Below are positions 16,381 to 25,543 of a stretch of 64,000 nt of DNA, one piece after another; the first letter of the stretch is position 1, and each line of letters opens with the position of its first letter. The notes under the pieces were generated by a model that worked only from the letters and a program-made list of their open reading frames with translations, searched no databases and was not told the DNA's origin. The stretch lies in assembly GCA_038746605.1 (NCBI GenBank), contig JBCDKM010000005.1, forward strand, positions 191,711-255,710, written 5' to 3'. Made by a program: the position numbers and the translations under genes. The stretch is from Rubricoccus sp038746605. Its GTDB lineage: Bacteria > Bacteroidota > Rhodothermia > Rhodothermales > Rubricoccaceae.

Positions 16381-17976
16381 TCAGGCGGTGGCGGACACTG
16401 CGGGCTCCGGGATGTGGCCTCGGATCAGGTCCGAGGCGCGCTCGGCGATCATCATCGTCGCGGCGGCGGTGTTGCCGGTCGTGACGCTGGGCATCACGCT
16501 GGCGTCTACCACGCGGAGGCCGTCCACGCCGCGAACGCGGAGCGAGAGGTCTGTCGGTGCGTCGCGGTCCGCCCCCATCCGGCAGGTGCCGACGGGGTGG
16601 TAGAGCGTCTCGGCCGTCTGGCGGATGACCCGCGCGATCTCAGCGTCCGTCGTCGCATCTGCCATCGCGTCCAGCGCCTTGCCCCGGTACCGGTCGTACG
16701 CGGGCTGCGCGACGATCTCGCGAGCCATTCGCACCCCGTCGATAAGCGACTGCACATCGGCCTCTTCCGCGAAGTAGTTCGGGTCGATGGCGGGCGGATC
16801 GATGGGGTTGGGCGAGGTGAGCCAGAGACGCCCTCGCGAGAGCGGGCGGTTGAGCGTAGGGCCGAGGGAGAAGCCGTGCGCGTCGGGCTGCTGGAAGCCG
16901 TGCTCGTAGAAGAGTGCTGGGGCGACGTGGAACTGGAGATCCGGCCGGACCTCGCCCGCGCGGGTGTGCGCGAAGAGCCCCGCCTCGGCGACGTTGGAGG
17001 AGAGCATCCCGCGCCGCGTGAGGAGGTAGCGCGAGACCTCGCCCAGCGCTTCGGCACCGAGGAGCGAGATGGGCTCGCGCGAGGCCCAGCGAACCCCCAC
17101 GATGGGGTGGTCGTGCAGGTTAGCACCCACCTCGGGACGGTCCAGCGCCACGCTCAGACCGAGGCGGCGGAGGTCGTCCGCCGGGCCGATGCCGGAGAGC
17201 ATCAGCAGATGAGGCGTGTTGACGGCACCGCCGCTCAGGATCACCTCCCGCTCTGCCATCGCGCGCCGATGCACGCCGTTCTGGACGTATTCCACGCCGA
17301 TAGCCCGGCCACCCTCCAGAAGGACGCGCGTCGCGAGCGCGTTGGTCTCGGTCGTCAGGTTGTTGCGCTTGAGGGCGGGCCGGAGAAAGGCCGTCGCGGT
17401 GGAGACGCGGCGCCCTCCGCGTTGATTGACCTGGAACAGACCCGCGCCGTCCTGCTTTGGTCCGTTGAAGTCCGGGTTGCGGTCGTGCCCGGCCTGCACG
17501 GCGGCGTCCACGAATGCGACGGAGAGTGGATTGGGAGAGCGGGGATCCTCGACGCGCATCGGCCCCCCCGTGCCGTGGTAGGCGTTCGCGCCGCGCGAGT
17601 TGTCCTCGGAGCGCTTGAAGTAGGGGAGCACGTCGGAGTAGCCCCAGCCCTCGCACCCGTCGGCTGCCCAACCGTCGAAATCAGCACGATGGCCGCGGAT
17701 GTAGATCATCGCGTTGAGACTGGACGACCCGCCGAGCACCTTGCCGCGCGGCCAGAACCACTCGCGGTCGGCGGCGTGGCGCTGTGGGACGGTGTGGTAG
17801 GCCCAGTCTGCCTCGGTCTTGAACAGGCGCGAGAAGGTGGCGGGAATCGAGATCTCGGGGCGGGAGTCGGGACCGCCCGCTTCCAGCAGGAGGACGCGAG
17901 CGTCGCGGTCTTCCGTGAGCCGGTTCGCGAGGATGCACCCGGCGCTCCCGGCGCCGACGATGATGAAGTCGTACAT
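16381..17976 (-). CDS. GMC-family oxidoreductase (choline/alcohol dehydrogenase type)
   Basis: A 531-residue FAD enzyme of the glucose-methanol-choline family: N-terminal FIIVGAGSAGCILANRL, GKVLGGSSSLNAMIYIRG, GGAVNTPHLLMLSGIG, active-site YHPVGTCRMG and the C-terminal VMPSVTTGNTAAATMMIAE. It resembles BetA-like choline or alkan-1-ol dehydrogenases, but no betB/betT partner is nearby and the substrate is open. The frame is open upstream to 18501; the ATG at 17976 starts exactly at the FAD-binding strand. It is convergent with the pyrR-pyrB block. Confidence 0.9.
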   Translation of the reverse strand: MYDFIIVGAGSAGCILANRLTEDRDARVLLLEAGGPDSRPEISIPATFSRLFKTEADWAYHTVPQRHAADREWFWPRGKVLGGSSSLNAMIYIRGHRADFDGWAADGCEGWGYSDVLPYFKRSEDNSRGANAYHGTGGPMRVEDPRSPNPLSVAFVDAAVQAGHDRNPDFNGPKQDGAGLFQVNQRGGRRVSTATAFLRPALKRNNLTTETNALATRVLLEGGRAIGVEYVQNGVHRRAMAEREVILSGGAVNTPHLLMLSGIGPADDLRRLGLSVALDRPEVGANLHDHPIVGVRWASREPISLLGAEALGEVSRYLLTRRGMLSSNVAEAGLFAHTRAGEVRPDLQFHVAPALFYEHGFQQPDAHGFSLGPTLNRPLSRGRLWLTSPNPIDPPAIDPNYFAEEADVQSLIDGVRMAREIVAQPAYDRYRGKALDAMADATTDAEIARVIRQTAETLYHPVGTCRMGADRDAPTDLSLRVRGVDGLRVVDASVMPSVTTGNTAAATMMIAERASDLIRGHIPEPAVSATA

Positions 17977-18041
17977 GGTGGGGCGCCTAGTCTTGGCGCG
18001 TGTCGCAACGCGGCAAGATCGCGCTTTTCTCGGGGCCCGTC

Positions 18042-18980
18042 CTACCTCGTGACCACGAGGCGTCTCGTCATCGCACCCTCCGGTGTGACCAGCCGCGCGA
18101 GGTACAGACCAGGGCTCGGCGCCTGCCATTCCACCGTGCCCTCGCGACGGCGACCGTCCACGAGGCGGGCCACCTCGCGGCCTCGTGCGTCGTAGACCCG
18201 CAACGTGACCGAGGCGGTCGTATCCAGCGCGAAGGACAGTCGGACCGCGCCTCGTGCGGGGGTTGGGGAGACCGTCAAAATCGGTTGTGCCGCATCGGGA
18301 TCGGGCGCCTCCGCTGTAGAGGCTGTGACGGTGAGCGAGACGGGAACCCGCCAGGAGAAGTCGAGCACGCTGTCGTCGTCGCTCGCTCGGAGCGTGTCGC
18401 GGTACACACCGGGCGCGAGGCCGCGAGCATCCACCGAGACGGTCACGGGAGTGCCGTCGTCTGGAGCTAGCGAGAAAGCGGCGGGTGACACACCGAGCCA
18501 CGGCGCCTCCGCCTCGGTGCGCGCGTCGAGGCGGGCAAAGCCAGGGTTGCGGATCTCCAGCGTCCGGCTGGCGGTCTCGCCCGGCGCGAGGGTGAACGCC
18601 ACGGGATCGACAGCCTCGCCGAAGGCCTGAATGCGGTACGCGCCGCGCTCGTCGGTGTCCACGGCCAGTTCCGACTCGAAGGCGCCATCGCGGAAGGGCG
18701 CGAGTTGCAGCACGGCCGCGCGGCTGGGGATCAAGTCTTCCTGGACCTCGTCGAGAACGTAGCGGTTCTCGAAGGGCATGAAGAAGGGCCGGAAGGCCGT
18801 GTGGATCTTGATCGTGATCGGCTCGTCGCCGATGCTCTCGATCAGGACGAACTGGCCAGACATCGTGGCATCCTGCGGAATCTGGCCGAAGCGCAGCGTG
18901 TCCGGCGTGAGGCGCAGCACGGGCTGGGCCTCGGCCGCGAGGGCCGCCAGCAGGGCGAGCAGGACACCGAGGTGTTTCAT
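18042..18980 (-). CDS. secreted beta-domain protein with T9SS sorting domain
   Basis: A signal peptide (MKHLGVLLALLAALAAEAQ) is followed by an N-terminal Ig/ASH-like beta domain (LTPDTLRFGQIPQDATMSGQFVLIE), a second region reminiscent of BACON/Ig-like repeats (WLGVSPAAFSLAPDDGTPVTVSVDARGL) and a C-terminal sorting domain (VSPTPARG, VYDARGRE, PGLYLARL, TRRLVVTR). No catalytic motif. Likely a surface or extracellular adhesion or scaffolding protein exported by T9SS. An imperfect CCGAGGCGG pair (18509-18534) lies inside the coding region and encodes part of a linker between domains. Confidence 0.75.
   Translation of the reverse strand: MKHLGVLLALLAALAAEAQPVLRLTPDTLRFGQIPQDATMSGQFVLIESIGDEPITIKIHTAFRPFFMPFENRYVLDEVQEDLIPSRAAVLQLAPFRDGAFESELAVDTDERGAYRIQAFGEAVDPVAFTLAPGETASRTLEIRNPGFARLDARTEAEAPWLGVSPAAFSLAPDDGTPVTVSVDARGLAPGVYRDTLRASDDDSVLDFSWRVPVSLTVTASTAEAPDPDAAQPILTVSPTPARGAVRLSFALDTTASVTLRVYDARGREVARLVDGRRREGTVEWQAPSPGLYLARLVTPEGAMTRRLVVTR
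18509..18534. repeat. palindromic CCGAGGCGG pair inside a coding region, one mismatch
   Basis: Left arm 18509-18517, right arm TCGAGGCGG 18526-18534; encodes a Thr/Glu/Ala-rich linker in the secreted protein. Confidence 0.75.
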
Positions 18981-19078
18981 GCGTGGAACGTGCGCCGAGA
19001 ACTACCGACTGGGCGGTTGTTAGGGTCCCGCTTGAGTCGGTCTTCCACTAGCCGATTCATTCTTCGTTCGGATCCAGC

Positions 19079-21508
19079 ATGACCATGCCCTTTTGTTCCT
19101 TCCGCTCGCCTGCTGCTCTTCTACTGAGCCTTTTGCCTGCTCTGGCCGCCGCGCAGCCGGTGTTCGAGCCTGCTTTCGACGTGTCGCCAAACTCTGTGGT
19201 CCCTTCCAGCGATGCCGAGTTGGAGGATATAGACGGCGATGGAGACCCCGATCTCATCCTTCCATGCGCTCAGTGCGGCGGCATCGCATGGTTTCGAAAT
19301 GAGTATGGCGATTTCGGTGACCAGATCTCGATTCCACTCGAAGACGGAGCGCCGGACCAATTGTATCCCGCCGACTACGACCGAGACGGCGACCTCGATC
19401 TCGTGGTGACCTTCGAAGGGCAAGCTGTCGCCGGATGGCTGGAGAATCGCCAGTCCAGTGCCCGCTTCATCTACCACCGACTGATCGAAGGTGAGTATGC
19501 CATCCAGGCGATGCACGTTCGGGACTTGAACTCCGATGGGCGCCTCGACCTTCTCGTCACCGAGAGCGTCAATCTGGTCGTGTGGTACCAGCGAATGCCG
19601 GACGGGTCTCTGGGGGAGCGCGCGATTCTGGATCGCCGCAGCAGCACACTCAGCGCCGACGCTCGGGATGTGGACGGAGACGAGCGCCTGGACCTTGTGA
19701 TCGTAGGTCGTCTGGAAGTCCGCTGGCGCCGACAGGAGAGCCCCGGGGTGTTCGCAGACGCTGAGCCTCTTGTCTCGGCAGTACCTGTAGAGGTAGGACA
19801 GGTCCAACTCGCGGACGTGGATGGGGATACAGACCCGGACCTCGTTTACCTGGACAAGGTGACAGGCCAGATCGGATGGTACGAGAACCAAGGAGGGGTT
19901 CCGTTCGCGCCCCTTGAACCGATCACGTCGGCCTCTCACCCCAATCAAGCGCTGGCACTCCGAGATCTCGACGACGACGGCCTCCTGGACGTTATGACCT
20001 ACAAAGACCAGTCATTGGTCTGGGCTCGAAATCAAGGAGGCGGGCGCTTCGAGTCTGATCATGTCCTGCTCTCCCGGTACTCGAGATACGCAGATCCTGC
20101 ATCCCTTCGAACCGGGGACATTGATGGAGATGGGCGCGTCGATTTGTTGGTTCCGGATGGGCAAGTGGTCTGGCACTCGGGTTCCAAGCCCATGCCCTTT
20201 CAGAACGGGAGAGTCATCACGCCGACGTTCTACACGCGTGTCCCTCCTGTTTTGACCGACATCAATGGAGATGGACGCCTGGACATAGCCGTCGCCACCG
20301 AAGGATTGAACCAACTCCTCTGGTTCCTGAACGAGGGCGGCGGGGCGTTCTCAACTCCGGTTCACCTCGATGTCGAGCGGTGTTCAGCGTGGGCGTGGGA
20401 GAAGTCTCTCCGCGCTGGCGACATCGACGACGATGGAGATACTGATTTTGTTCTTTTGTGCACGCGAGGGGGGATAGCCCTTCGTCAGGCCGCCGACGGT
20501 TTCTTTGTTGCTGAATCTTTCGAGCCTGTTGTACCTTTGCCACGAGAGGAATTGTATTCTAACCATTATGGGAGAGGACTTGTAGACTTGGACGCGGACG
20601 GAGACCTGGATCTGATCACAGTGTCGGAATTCGGAAATCCGTTGGGGTGGTACGAGAATGACGGGACCGGTGCTTTTCAAGCGCGACAGACACTCCTGAC
20701 AGACGAGCAGCGGATCGAGTACATCACGCTGACCGATCTGGATCTGGACGGCCAACCAGATATCGTCATCCCCGATAGAACCACAGAACTGCTTCGCCTG
20801 TATCGCAACGATCTGCCCACAGGTATCGGATCTGCAGAAGACCTCGAAATTTCTGCCTCCTCTGTCCAAGCGGTTGATCTGGACCTAGACGGTGACGACG
20901 ACCTGATCACGCGCGGAACTGGCGCAGAGGAGCAGTCGATCCGCTGGCACGAGAACGATGGGTCGGGTCGATTCCTGGAGAGGGGTGAGGTTGCGCGATC
21001 AGGGGTGTGGGAGGGGCTTCCATTCTTCGGAGACTTCGACCTCGACGGTGATCTGGATTTCCTGAACGGTCACGGTTTGTGGCTCAACGATGGGAAGCTC
21101 AGCTTCTCTTCCACCGAGAGACCGTGTGAGTCCGGCCGCATCGGCGGCTACGAGGACCTTGATGGGGATGGCGCGCCCGACCTGGTGATGGGGTCGGACA
21201 CCCGCCTCTGGGTGTGCCTGAACCGGACGCCCCCGACTACCGAGGAGCAAGACCCGGAACCGACCGGCCTCACTCTCTCTGTTATCCCGAATCCTAGCAC
21301 CGGTTCGACGCGATTGAGTGTGGACCACCCGCCGGGCGCCTCACCCGACTTGCGGATCTTCGACGCGCTCGGCCGTGAGGTCGCTCGTCTGGACGTGCCC
21401 TCCGGCGAACGCGAGATCGCTTGGGAGGCCCCGTCGCCCGGCGTCTATCTCGTCCGCCTCGGCACCGAGGCGGGCCGAGTCACGCGCACGCTCAGCGTCG
21501 TGCGCTGA
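19079..21508 (+). CDS. secreted FG-GAP/VCBS beta-propeller protein with T9SS sorting domain
   Basis: A signal peptide (cleavage near ALAAAQP) leads into about a dozen FG-GAP/VCBS-type repeats, each with a calcium-binding-like motif DxDGDGDxDL (for example DIDGDGDPDLIL, DIDGDGRVDLLV, DLDLDGDDDLI), predicted to form one or two integrin-alpha-like propellers. The last ~80 residues are a T9SS sorting domain (VIPNPSTGSTRLSV, IFDALGREVARL, SPGVYLVRL). It probably functions on the cell surface, for example in adhesion or binding. Base composition is visibly lower in GC than in neighbouring genes, with few CCGAGGCGG motifs except the palindrome near its 3' end. ATG at 19079 or 19085. Confidence 0.82.
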   Translation: MTMPFCSFRSPAALLLSLLPALAAAQPVFEPAFDVSPNSVVPSSDAELEDIDGDGDPDLILPCAQCGGIAWFRNEYGDFGDQISIPLEDGAPDQLYPADYDRDGDLDLVVTFEGQAVAGWLENRQSSARFIYHRLIEGEYAIQAMHVRDLNSDGRLDLLVTESVNLVVWYQRMPDGSLGERAILDRRSSTLSADARDVDGDERLDLVIVGRLEVRWRRQESPGVFADAEPLVSAVPVEVGQVQLADVDGDTDPDLVYLDKVTGQIGWYENQGGVPFAPLEPITSASHPNQALALRDLDDDGLLDVMTYKDQSLVWARNQGGGRFESDHVLLSRYSRYADPASLRTGDIDGDGRVDLLVPDGQVVWHSGSKPMPFQNGRVITPTFYTRVPPVLTDINGDGRLDIAVATEGLNQLLWFLNEGGGAFSTPVHLDVERCSAWAWEKSLRAGDIDDDGDTDFVLLCTRGGIALRQAADGFFVAESFEPVVPLPREELYSNHYGRGLVDLDADGDLDLITVSEFGNPLGWYENDGTGAFQARQTLLTDEQRIEYITLTDLDLDGQPDIVIPDRTTELLRLYRNDLPTGIGSAEDLEISASSVQAVDLDLDGDDDLITRGTGAEEQSIRWHENDGSGRFLERGEVARSGVWEGLPFFGDFDLDGDLDFLNGHGLWLNDGKLSFSSTERPCESGRIGGYEDLDGDGAPDLVMGSDTRLWVCLNRTPPTTEEQDPEPTGLTLSVIPNPSTGSTRLSVDHPPGASPDLRIFDALGREVARLDVPSGEREIAWEAPSPGVYLVRLGTEAGRVTRTLSVVR
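21454..21473. repeat. palindromic CCGAGGCGG pair inside a coding region
   Basis: Perfect short-form pair (arms 21454-21462, 21465-21473) read as VRLGTEAGR within the sorting domain, replacing the variable turn between its last two strands. Confidence 0.9.
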
Positions 21509-21527
21509 GGCACGCGAGAGGCCATCG

Positions 21528-21536
21528 TAAGTTTTG
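21528..21536 (+). promoter_or_regulatory. possible -7 element upstream of the DPP IV gene
   Basis: TAAGTTTTG resembles TAnnTTTG, 23 nt before the ATG at 21560. No TTG was found at the expected spacing. Confidence 0.2.
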
Positions 21537-21559
21537 GGCGTCCATCCGATCCGCCCCCG

Positions 21560-23941
21560 ATGCGCCGTTTTCTCTCGCTCGCTCTTCTCCTCGCGCTCGC
21601 TCCACTGGCGGGCTGCGCCAACGCCCAGTCGGCTTCCGAGGCGCCCTCGGCCGACTCGCCCGCCGCAGACGCTCCCGTCGCGGAGGCCCCATCCACACCG
21701 CCCGCCGAAGACCCGGCCGAGCTGACGCTCCAGAAGCTCTTCGCCTCCGCTGAGTTCTTCGGAGAAGGCTTCCAGGGCGGACGATGGACGGAGAGCGGCC
21801 CCGAACTGCTCTACGTCGAGACCGATCGCGCGGCCGGCACCACCAGCCTCGTCCGCCTCGACCTCACCACCGACGACCGCACGACCGTCATCGACGGCTC
21901 TGCCCTCGTCAAGGTGGACGGCGACGGCCTCATCGGCATCGAGGACTACGTGTACTCCACAGACGGTACGAAGGTGCTCCTCTACACAGACTCCGAGCGC
22001 GTCTGGCGCCTCAACACCAAGGGCATCTACTACGTCTACGATGTCGAGTCTGGCGCCATCACGCCCGTCTCGAACCGCGACCGAGGCCTCCAGATGTTCG
22101 CCAAGTTCGACGCCGACGCGAGCCACGTCGCCTTCGTGCGCGACCGCAACCTGTTCGTGACGGATCTCGCGAGTGGAGCCGAGCGCGCCCTCACGACGAA
22201 CGGTGGCCCCGGCGCCATCATCAACGGCACCTTCGACTGGGTCTACGAAGAGGAGTTCGGCCTCCGCGACGGCTTCCGCTGGCACCCCGAGGGCTCGCTC
22301 ATCGCCTTCTACCAGTTGGACGAATCCAACACGCGCGATTTCCCGATGCAGGACTTCCGCACGCTCTACCCCGAGACGATGAGCTTTCGCTATCCGAAGG
22401 CGGGCGAAACCAACGCTGAGATCCGCGTCGGTGTGGTGGACGCGATGACGGGCGAGACGCTCTTCTTCGACACCGACACCTGGATGGAGGGCGGCGATGA
22501 GACCGAGTACATCGCCGCGATGGGGTGGACCCCGGCCCTCGCGGACGGCCAGCGCGATGTCTGGATGCTCCGCCTCAACCGGGACCAGAACCATGTCGAT
22601 CTCCTCTATGCCGACCCCGCCTCGGGCGAGGTGCGGACCATCCTGGAAGAGACCGTCTCCGCCTATGTCGAGGTCGAGAACGGCTTCTCCGACACGGAGA
22701 CCGGCACCATCACGTACCTCGCCGATGGCGAGCACTTCGTGTGGCGCTCCTCGCGCGATGGCTATGCCCATCTCTACCTCTACCGGAACGACGGCACGCC
22801 CGTCCGCCAGCTCACCACCGGCGACTGGGACGTGACGGACTTCCACGGCATCGACGAGGAGGAGGGCGCGATCTACGTCACGACCACGGCCGCGAGTGCG
22901 ATGGAGCGGCACTTGTACCGCATCCCCCTCGCGGGTGGCGACCCGGTCCAGATCACCACCGAGGCGGGATGGCACAGCGTGGATCTCTCGCGTGACTTCG
23001 ACTACTTCATCGACCGGTACTCCAACAGCACGACACCCGCGACCACCTCGCTCTACCGCACGAGCGGCGAGCTGGTGAGTGTCCTCGTGGACAACCAGGC
23101 GCTCATGGACCGGATCGCGGCGTATGAGCTACCGCCCGTCGAGTTCATGACCGTGCCCGCTGCCGACGGGACATCGCTCAACGCCTACCTGATCAAGCCG
23201 CGCGACTTCGACCCGGACCAGGAGTACGGCCTGCTCCTCCATACCTACGGTGGGCCCGGCTCGCAGGAGGTTCGCAACTCGTGGGCCGGTACAGAGCGGC
23301 TCTGGCATCACTACCTCGCGAACCAGTTCGGTGTGATCGTCGCGGGCGTGGACAACCGAGGGACCGGTGGGCGCGGCTACGCCTTCAAAACCGCCACGCA
23401 GAACCGGCTCGGTATCCTCGAAGCGGAGGACCAGATCGCTGCTGCGCAGCACTTCTCCGCGATGCCGTTCCTCGACGAGGACCGCACCGGGATCTGGGGG
23501 TGGAGCTACGGCGGGTATCTCTCCCTCCTCGCGATGACCTACGGCGACGGCCCCGAAGTCTTCGAGTCTGGCATCGCCATCGCGCCTGTCACCAGCTGGC
23601 GGCAGTACGATACCATCTACACCGAGCGCTACCTCTCGACGCCGCAGAAGAACCCTGAGGGCTACGACCTCGGCAGCCCCGTCACCTACGCCGCGAACCT
23701 CGCGGACGACCAGGACCTCCTGATTGTCCACGGCGACGCGGACGACAACGTCCACCCGCAGAACACCTACGTGATGGCGGACGCGCTTCAGCGCGAGGGC
23801 AAGCAGTTCGACATGATGATCTACCCGGGCCGCACGCACGGCATCTACGAGGGCCGGGGCACGCGCCTCCACCTCTACACCATGATGACAGAGTTCATCC
23901 GCGAGAGCCTCGGGATGAGCGGCGAGATGGCCTCGAACTGA
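21560..23941 (+). CDS. dipeptidyl peptidase IV family serine protease (S9B), lipoprotein
   Basis: A lipobox-like LAGC at residues about 16-19 is followed by an Ala/Pro-rich spacer, an eight-bladed-propeller-like region containing the substrate N-terminus-binding motif FDWVYEEEFG, and an alpha/beta hydrolase domain. Catalytic triad: Ser649 (GWSYGGY), Asp in HGDADDNVH (about 725), His in GRTHGIYEG (about 757). It removes X-Pro/X-Ala dipeptides from peptide N-termini; the lipid anchor places it at the cell envelope. Length of 793 is standard. Preceded by a 51-nt intergenic region after the FG-GAP gene. Confidence 0.92.
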   Translation: MRRFLSLALLLALAPLAGCANAQSASEAPSADSPAADAPVAEAPSTPPAEDPAELTLQKLFASAEFFGEGFQGGRWTESGPELLYVETDRAAGTTSLVRLDLTTDDRTTVIDGSALVKVDGDGLIGIEDYVYSTDGTKVLLYTDSERVWRLNTKGIYYVYDVESGAITPVSNRDRGLQMFAKFDADASHVAFVRDRNLFVTDLASGAERALTTNGGPGAIINGTFDWVYEEEFGLRDGFRWHPEGSLIAFYQLDESNTRDFPMQDFRTLYPETMSFRYPKAGETNAEIRVGVVDAMTGETLFFDTDTWMEGGDETEYIAAMGWTPALADGQRDVWMLRLNRDQNHVDLLYADPASGEVRTILEETVSAYVEVENGFSDTETGTITYLADGEHFVWRSSRDGYAHLYLYRNDGTPVRQLTTGDWDVTDFHGIDEEEGAIYVTTTAASAMERHLYRIPLAGGDPVQITTEAGWHSVDLSRDFDYFIDRYSNSTTPATTSLYRTSGELVSVLVDNQALMDRIAAYELPPVEFMTVPAADGTSLNAYLIKPRDFDPDQEYGLLLHTYGGPGSQEVRNSWAGTERLWHHYLANQFGVIVAGVDNRGTGGRGYAFKTATQNRLGILEAEDQIAAAQHFSAMPFLDEDRTGIWGWSYGGYLSLLAMTYGDGPEVFESGIAIAPVTSWRQYDTIYTERYLSTPQKNPEGYDLGSPVTYAANLADDQDLLIVHGDADDNVHPQNTYVMADALQREGKQFDMMIYPGRTHGIYEGRGTRLHLYTMMTEFIRESLGMSGEMASN

Positions 23942-24006
23942 GCCACCTGACCGGATGCATCGCCGGCGGGGCGGGAGGGAAGCCTCTCGCCCCGTTCTCG
24001 TTCTGT

Positions 24007-24040
24007 CCGCCTCGGGTGGCGCGTGGGGGTACCGAGGCGG
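24007..24040. repeat. palindromic CCGAGGCGG pair, long form
   Basis: Arms 24007-24015 and 24032-24040, 16-nt spacer. Downstream of the DPP IV gene. Confidence 0.9.
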
Positions 24041-24067
24041 ACGAGGGCGGACCTTCGGGCGGGCTGT

Positions 24068-24075
24068 TACGTTTG
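24068..24075 (+). promoter_or_regulatory. possible -7 element TACGTTTG of recA
   Basis: Exact match to the Bacteroidota -7 consensus TAnnTTTG; a matching TTG box at 19-21 nt upstream is not seen. Confidence 0.3.
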
Positions 24076-24243
24076 CCTCCATCGCGTGTCTCATGCAGAA
24101 GCGCAGGTCCCGGGCACCCTGTGACGTGCGGGTGACACCCCGCCGGATCTACCCTGCGCTGTTCGCTATCCCCCGTGCCAGAGGGGCCACCCATTCAGGC
24201 CGTCCTCGCACTCATCAGCCGCTCCTTCCCGGAGCCTGCCCTC

Positions 24244-25314
24244 ATGGCAACCCACGACAACGCCCGCGACGCCGCCGCCAAGGCCAAGGCGCTCGAGCTG
24301 GCGATGAAGCAGATCGATAAGCAGTTCGGCAAAGGCGCCGTCATGAAGATGGGCGATGCGCCGCCCGTCGAGATGGACGCGGTCTCTACCGGCTCGCTCA
24401 CCCTGGACCACGCTCTCGGCATCGGGGGAGTGCCGCGAGGGCGCATCGTCGAGATCTACGGCCCGGAGTCCTCCGGCAAGACGACCCTCGCGACGCAAAT
24501 CATCGCCGAGGCCCAGAAGCTCGGAGGCCAGTGCGCCTTCATCGACGCGGAGCACGCGTTCGACCCGACCTACGCCGAGAAGCTCGGCGTCAACACGGAC
24601 GACCTCCTGATGAGTCAGCCAGACACCGGCGAGCAGGCGCTGGAGATCTGCGACATGCTTGTGCGCTCGGGTGCGCTGGACGTGGTGGTCATCGACTCCG
24701 TCGCCGCGCTCGTGCCGAAGGCAGAGATCGAGGGCGAGATGGGCGCGAGCCACGTCGGCATTCAGGCGCGGCTGATGAGCCAGGCGCTCCGCAAGCTGAC
24801 CGGCACCATCAAGCGCACCAACACCATCCTGATCTTCATCAACCAGATCCGAATGAAGATCGGCGTCATGTTCGGCTCGCCCGAGACGACCGCCGGTGGC
24901 CGTGCGCTCAAGTTCTACTCCTCCGTCCGCATGGACATCCGTCGCATTGGCGCGATCAAGGACGGGCAGGAGGTCGTCGGCAACCGGACGCGCGTCAAGA
25001 TTGTCAAGAACAAGGTGGCGCCGCCGTTCCGCCAGGCAGAGTTCGACATCATCTACGGCGAGGGCGTATCCAGCCTCGGCGAGCTGATCGACCTCGGGCT
25101 GGAGCACGACGTGATCCAGAAGTCCGGTTCGTGGTACTCCTACGGCGAGGTCCGCATCGGACAGGGCCGCGACGCGACGAAGCAGTGGCTCCGCGAGGAG
25201 GACGGCTATCGCGAGGAGGTCAAGCACAAGGTCAAGGTGGCTCTCGGGATGGTTCCGGAGGACGCCGAGGCAGACTTGCCCGCCAACGGCCAACTCGTAG
25301 AGGAGGAGGCGTAG
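24244..25314 (+). CDS. recA: recombinase RecA
   Basis: A 356-residue RecA with Walker A GPESSGKTT (about residues 67-75), Walker B VVVIDSVAAL, DNA-binding loop region MSQALRKLTG and INQIRMKIGVMFGSPETTAGG, and a short acidic C-terminus. It catalyses strand exchange and LexA/UmuD co-cleavage in the SOS response. The ATG at 24244 gives the usual N-terminus; the longer frame from 24175 adds 23 residues without homology. An accessory island begins right after this gene. Confidence 0.97.
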   Translation: MATHDNARDAAAKAKALELAMKQIDKQFGKGAVMKMGDAPPVEMDAVSTGSLTLDHALGIGGVPRGRIVEIYGPESSGKTTLATQIIAEAQKLGGQCAFIDAEHAFDPTYAEKLGVNTDDLLMSQPDTGEQALEICDMLVRSGALDVVVIDSVAALVPKAEIEGEMGASHVGIQARLMSQALRKLTGTIKRTNTILIFINQIRMKIGVMFGSPETTAGGRALKFYSSVRMDIRRIGAIKDGQEVVGNRTRVKIVKNKVAPPFRQAEFDIIYGEGVSSLGELIDLGLEHDVIQKSGSWYSYGEVRIGQGRDATKQWLREEDGYREEVKHKVKVALGMVPEDAEADLPANGQLVEEEA

Positions 25315-25347
25315 TTGGTTTTCCGACTTCCGCTCGATTCTGAGTAG

Positions 25348-25372
25348 CCGCTGCCTGTATCATAGGCAGCGG
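25348..25372 (+). terminator. hairpin behind recA
   Basis: Perfect 9-bp stem CCGCTGCCT (25348-25356) / AGGCAGCGG (25364-25372) with a 7-nt loop, 34 nt after the recA stop. The following TTAAAG gives only a weak U-tract. It is different from the CCGAGGCGG palindromes. Confidence 0.6.
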
Positions 25373-25543
25373 TTAAAGCCCTTGGAACTACGAGCGAAGA
25401 TTCGTGAACTGTGGTGTCAGCCATTTGAACACCTGCTCGCTCCTTTTGCATGCCGCGATCATGAACTTCTCTCTGCATAAAGTACGAGCACGTTCATTTC
25501 TTATAGTTCAGCTGATGCGCAGCATGCGGCAGGTGTAAGGGGG

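Larger units (their letters stand above)
23942..24243. other. intergenic region upstream of recA
   Basis: About 300 nt without a supported gene. It contains a long-form palindrome (24007-24040) that probably terminates the DPP IV transcript, and a possible -7 element TACGTTTG (24068-24075), leaving a ~165-nt recA leader. I see no obvious LexA-type operator. Short frames here are not supported by any recognisable protein feature. Confidence 0.5.
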
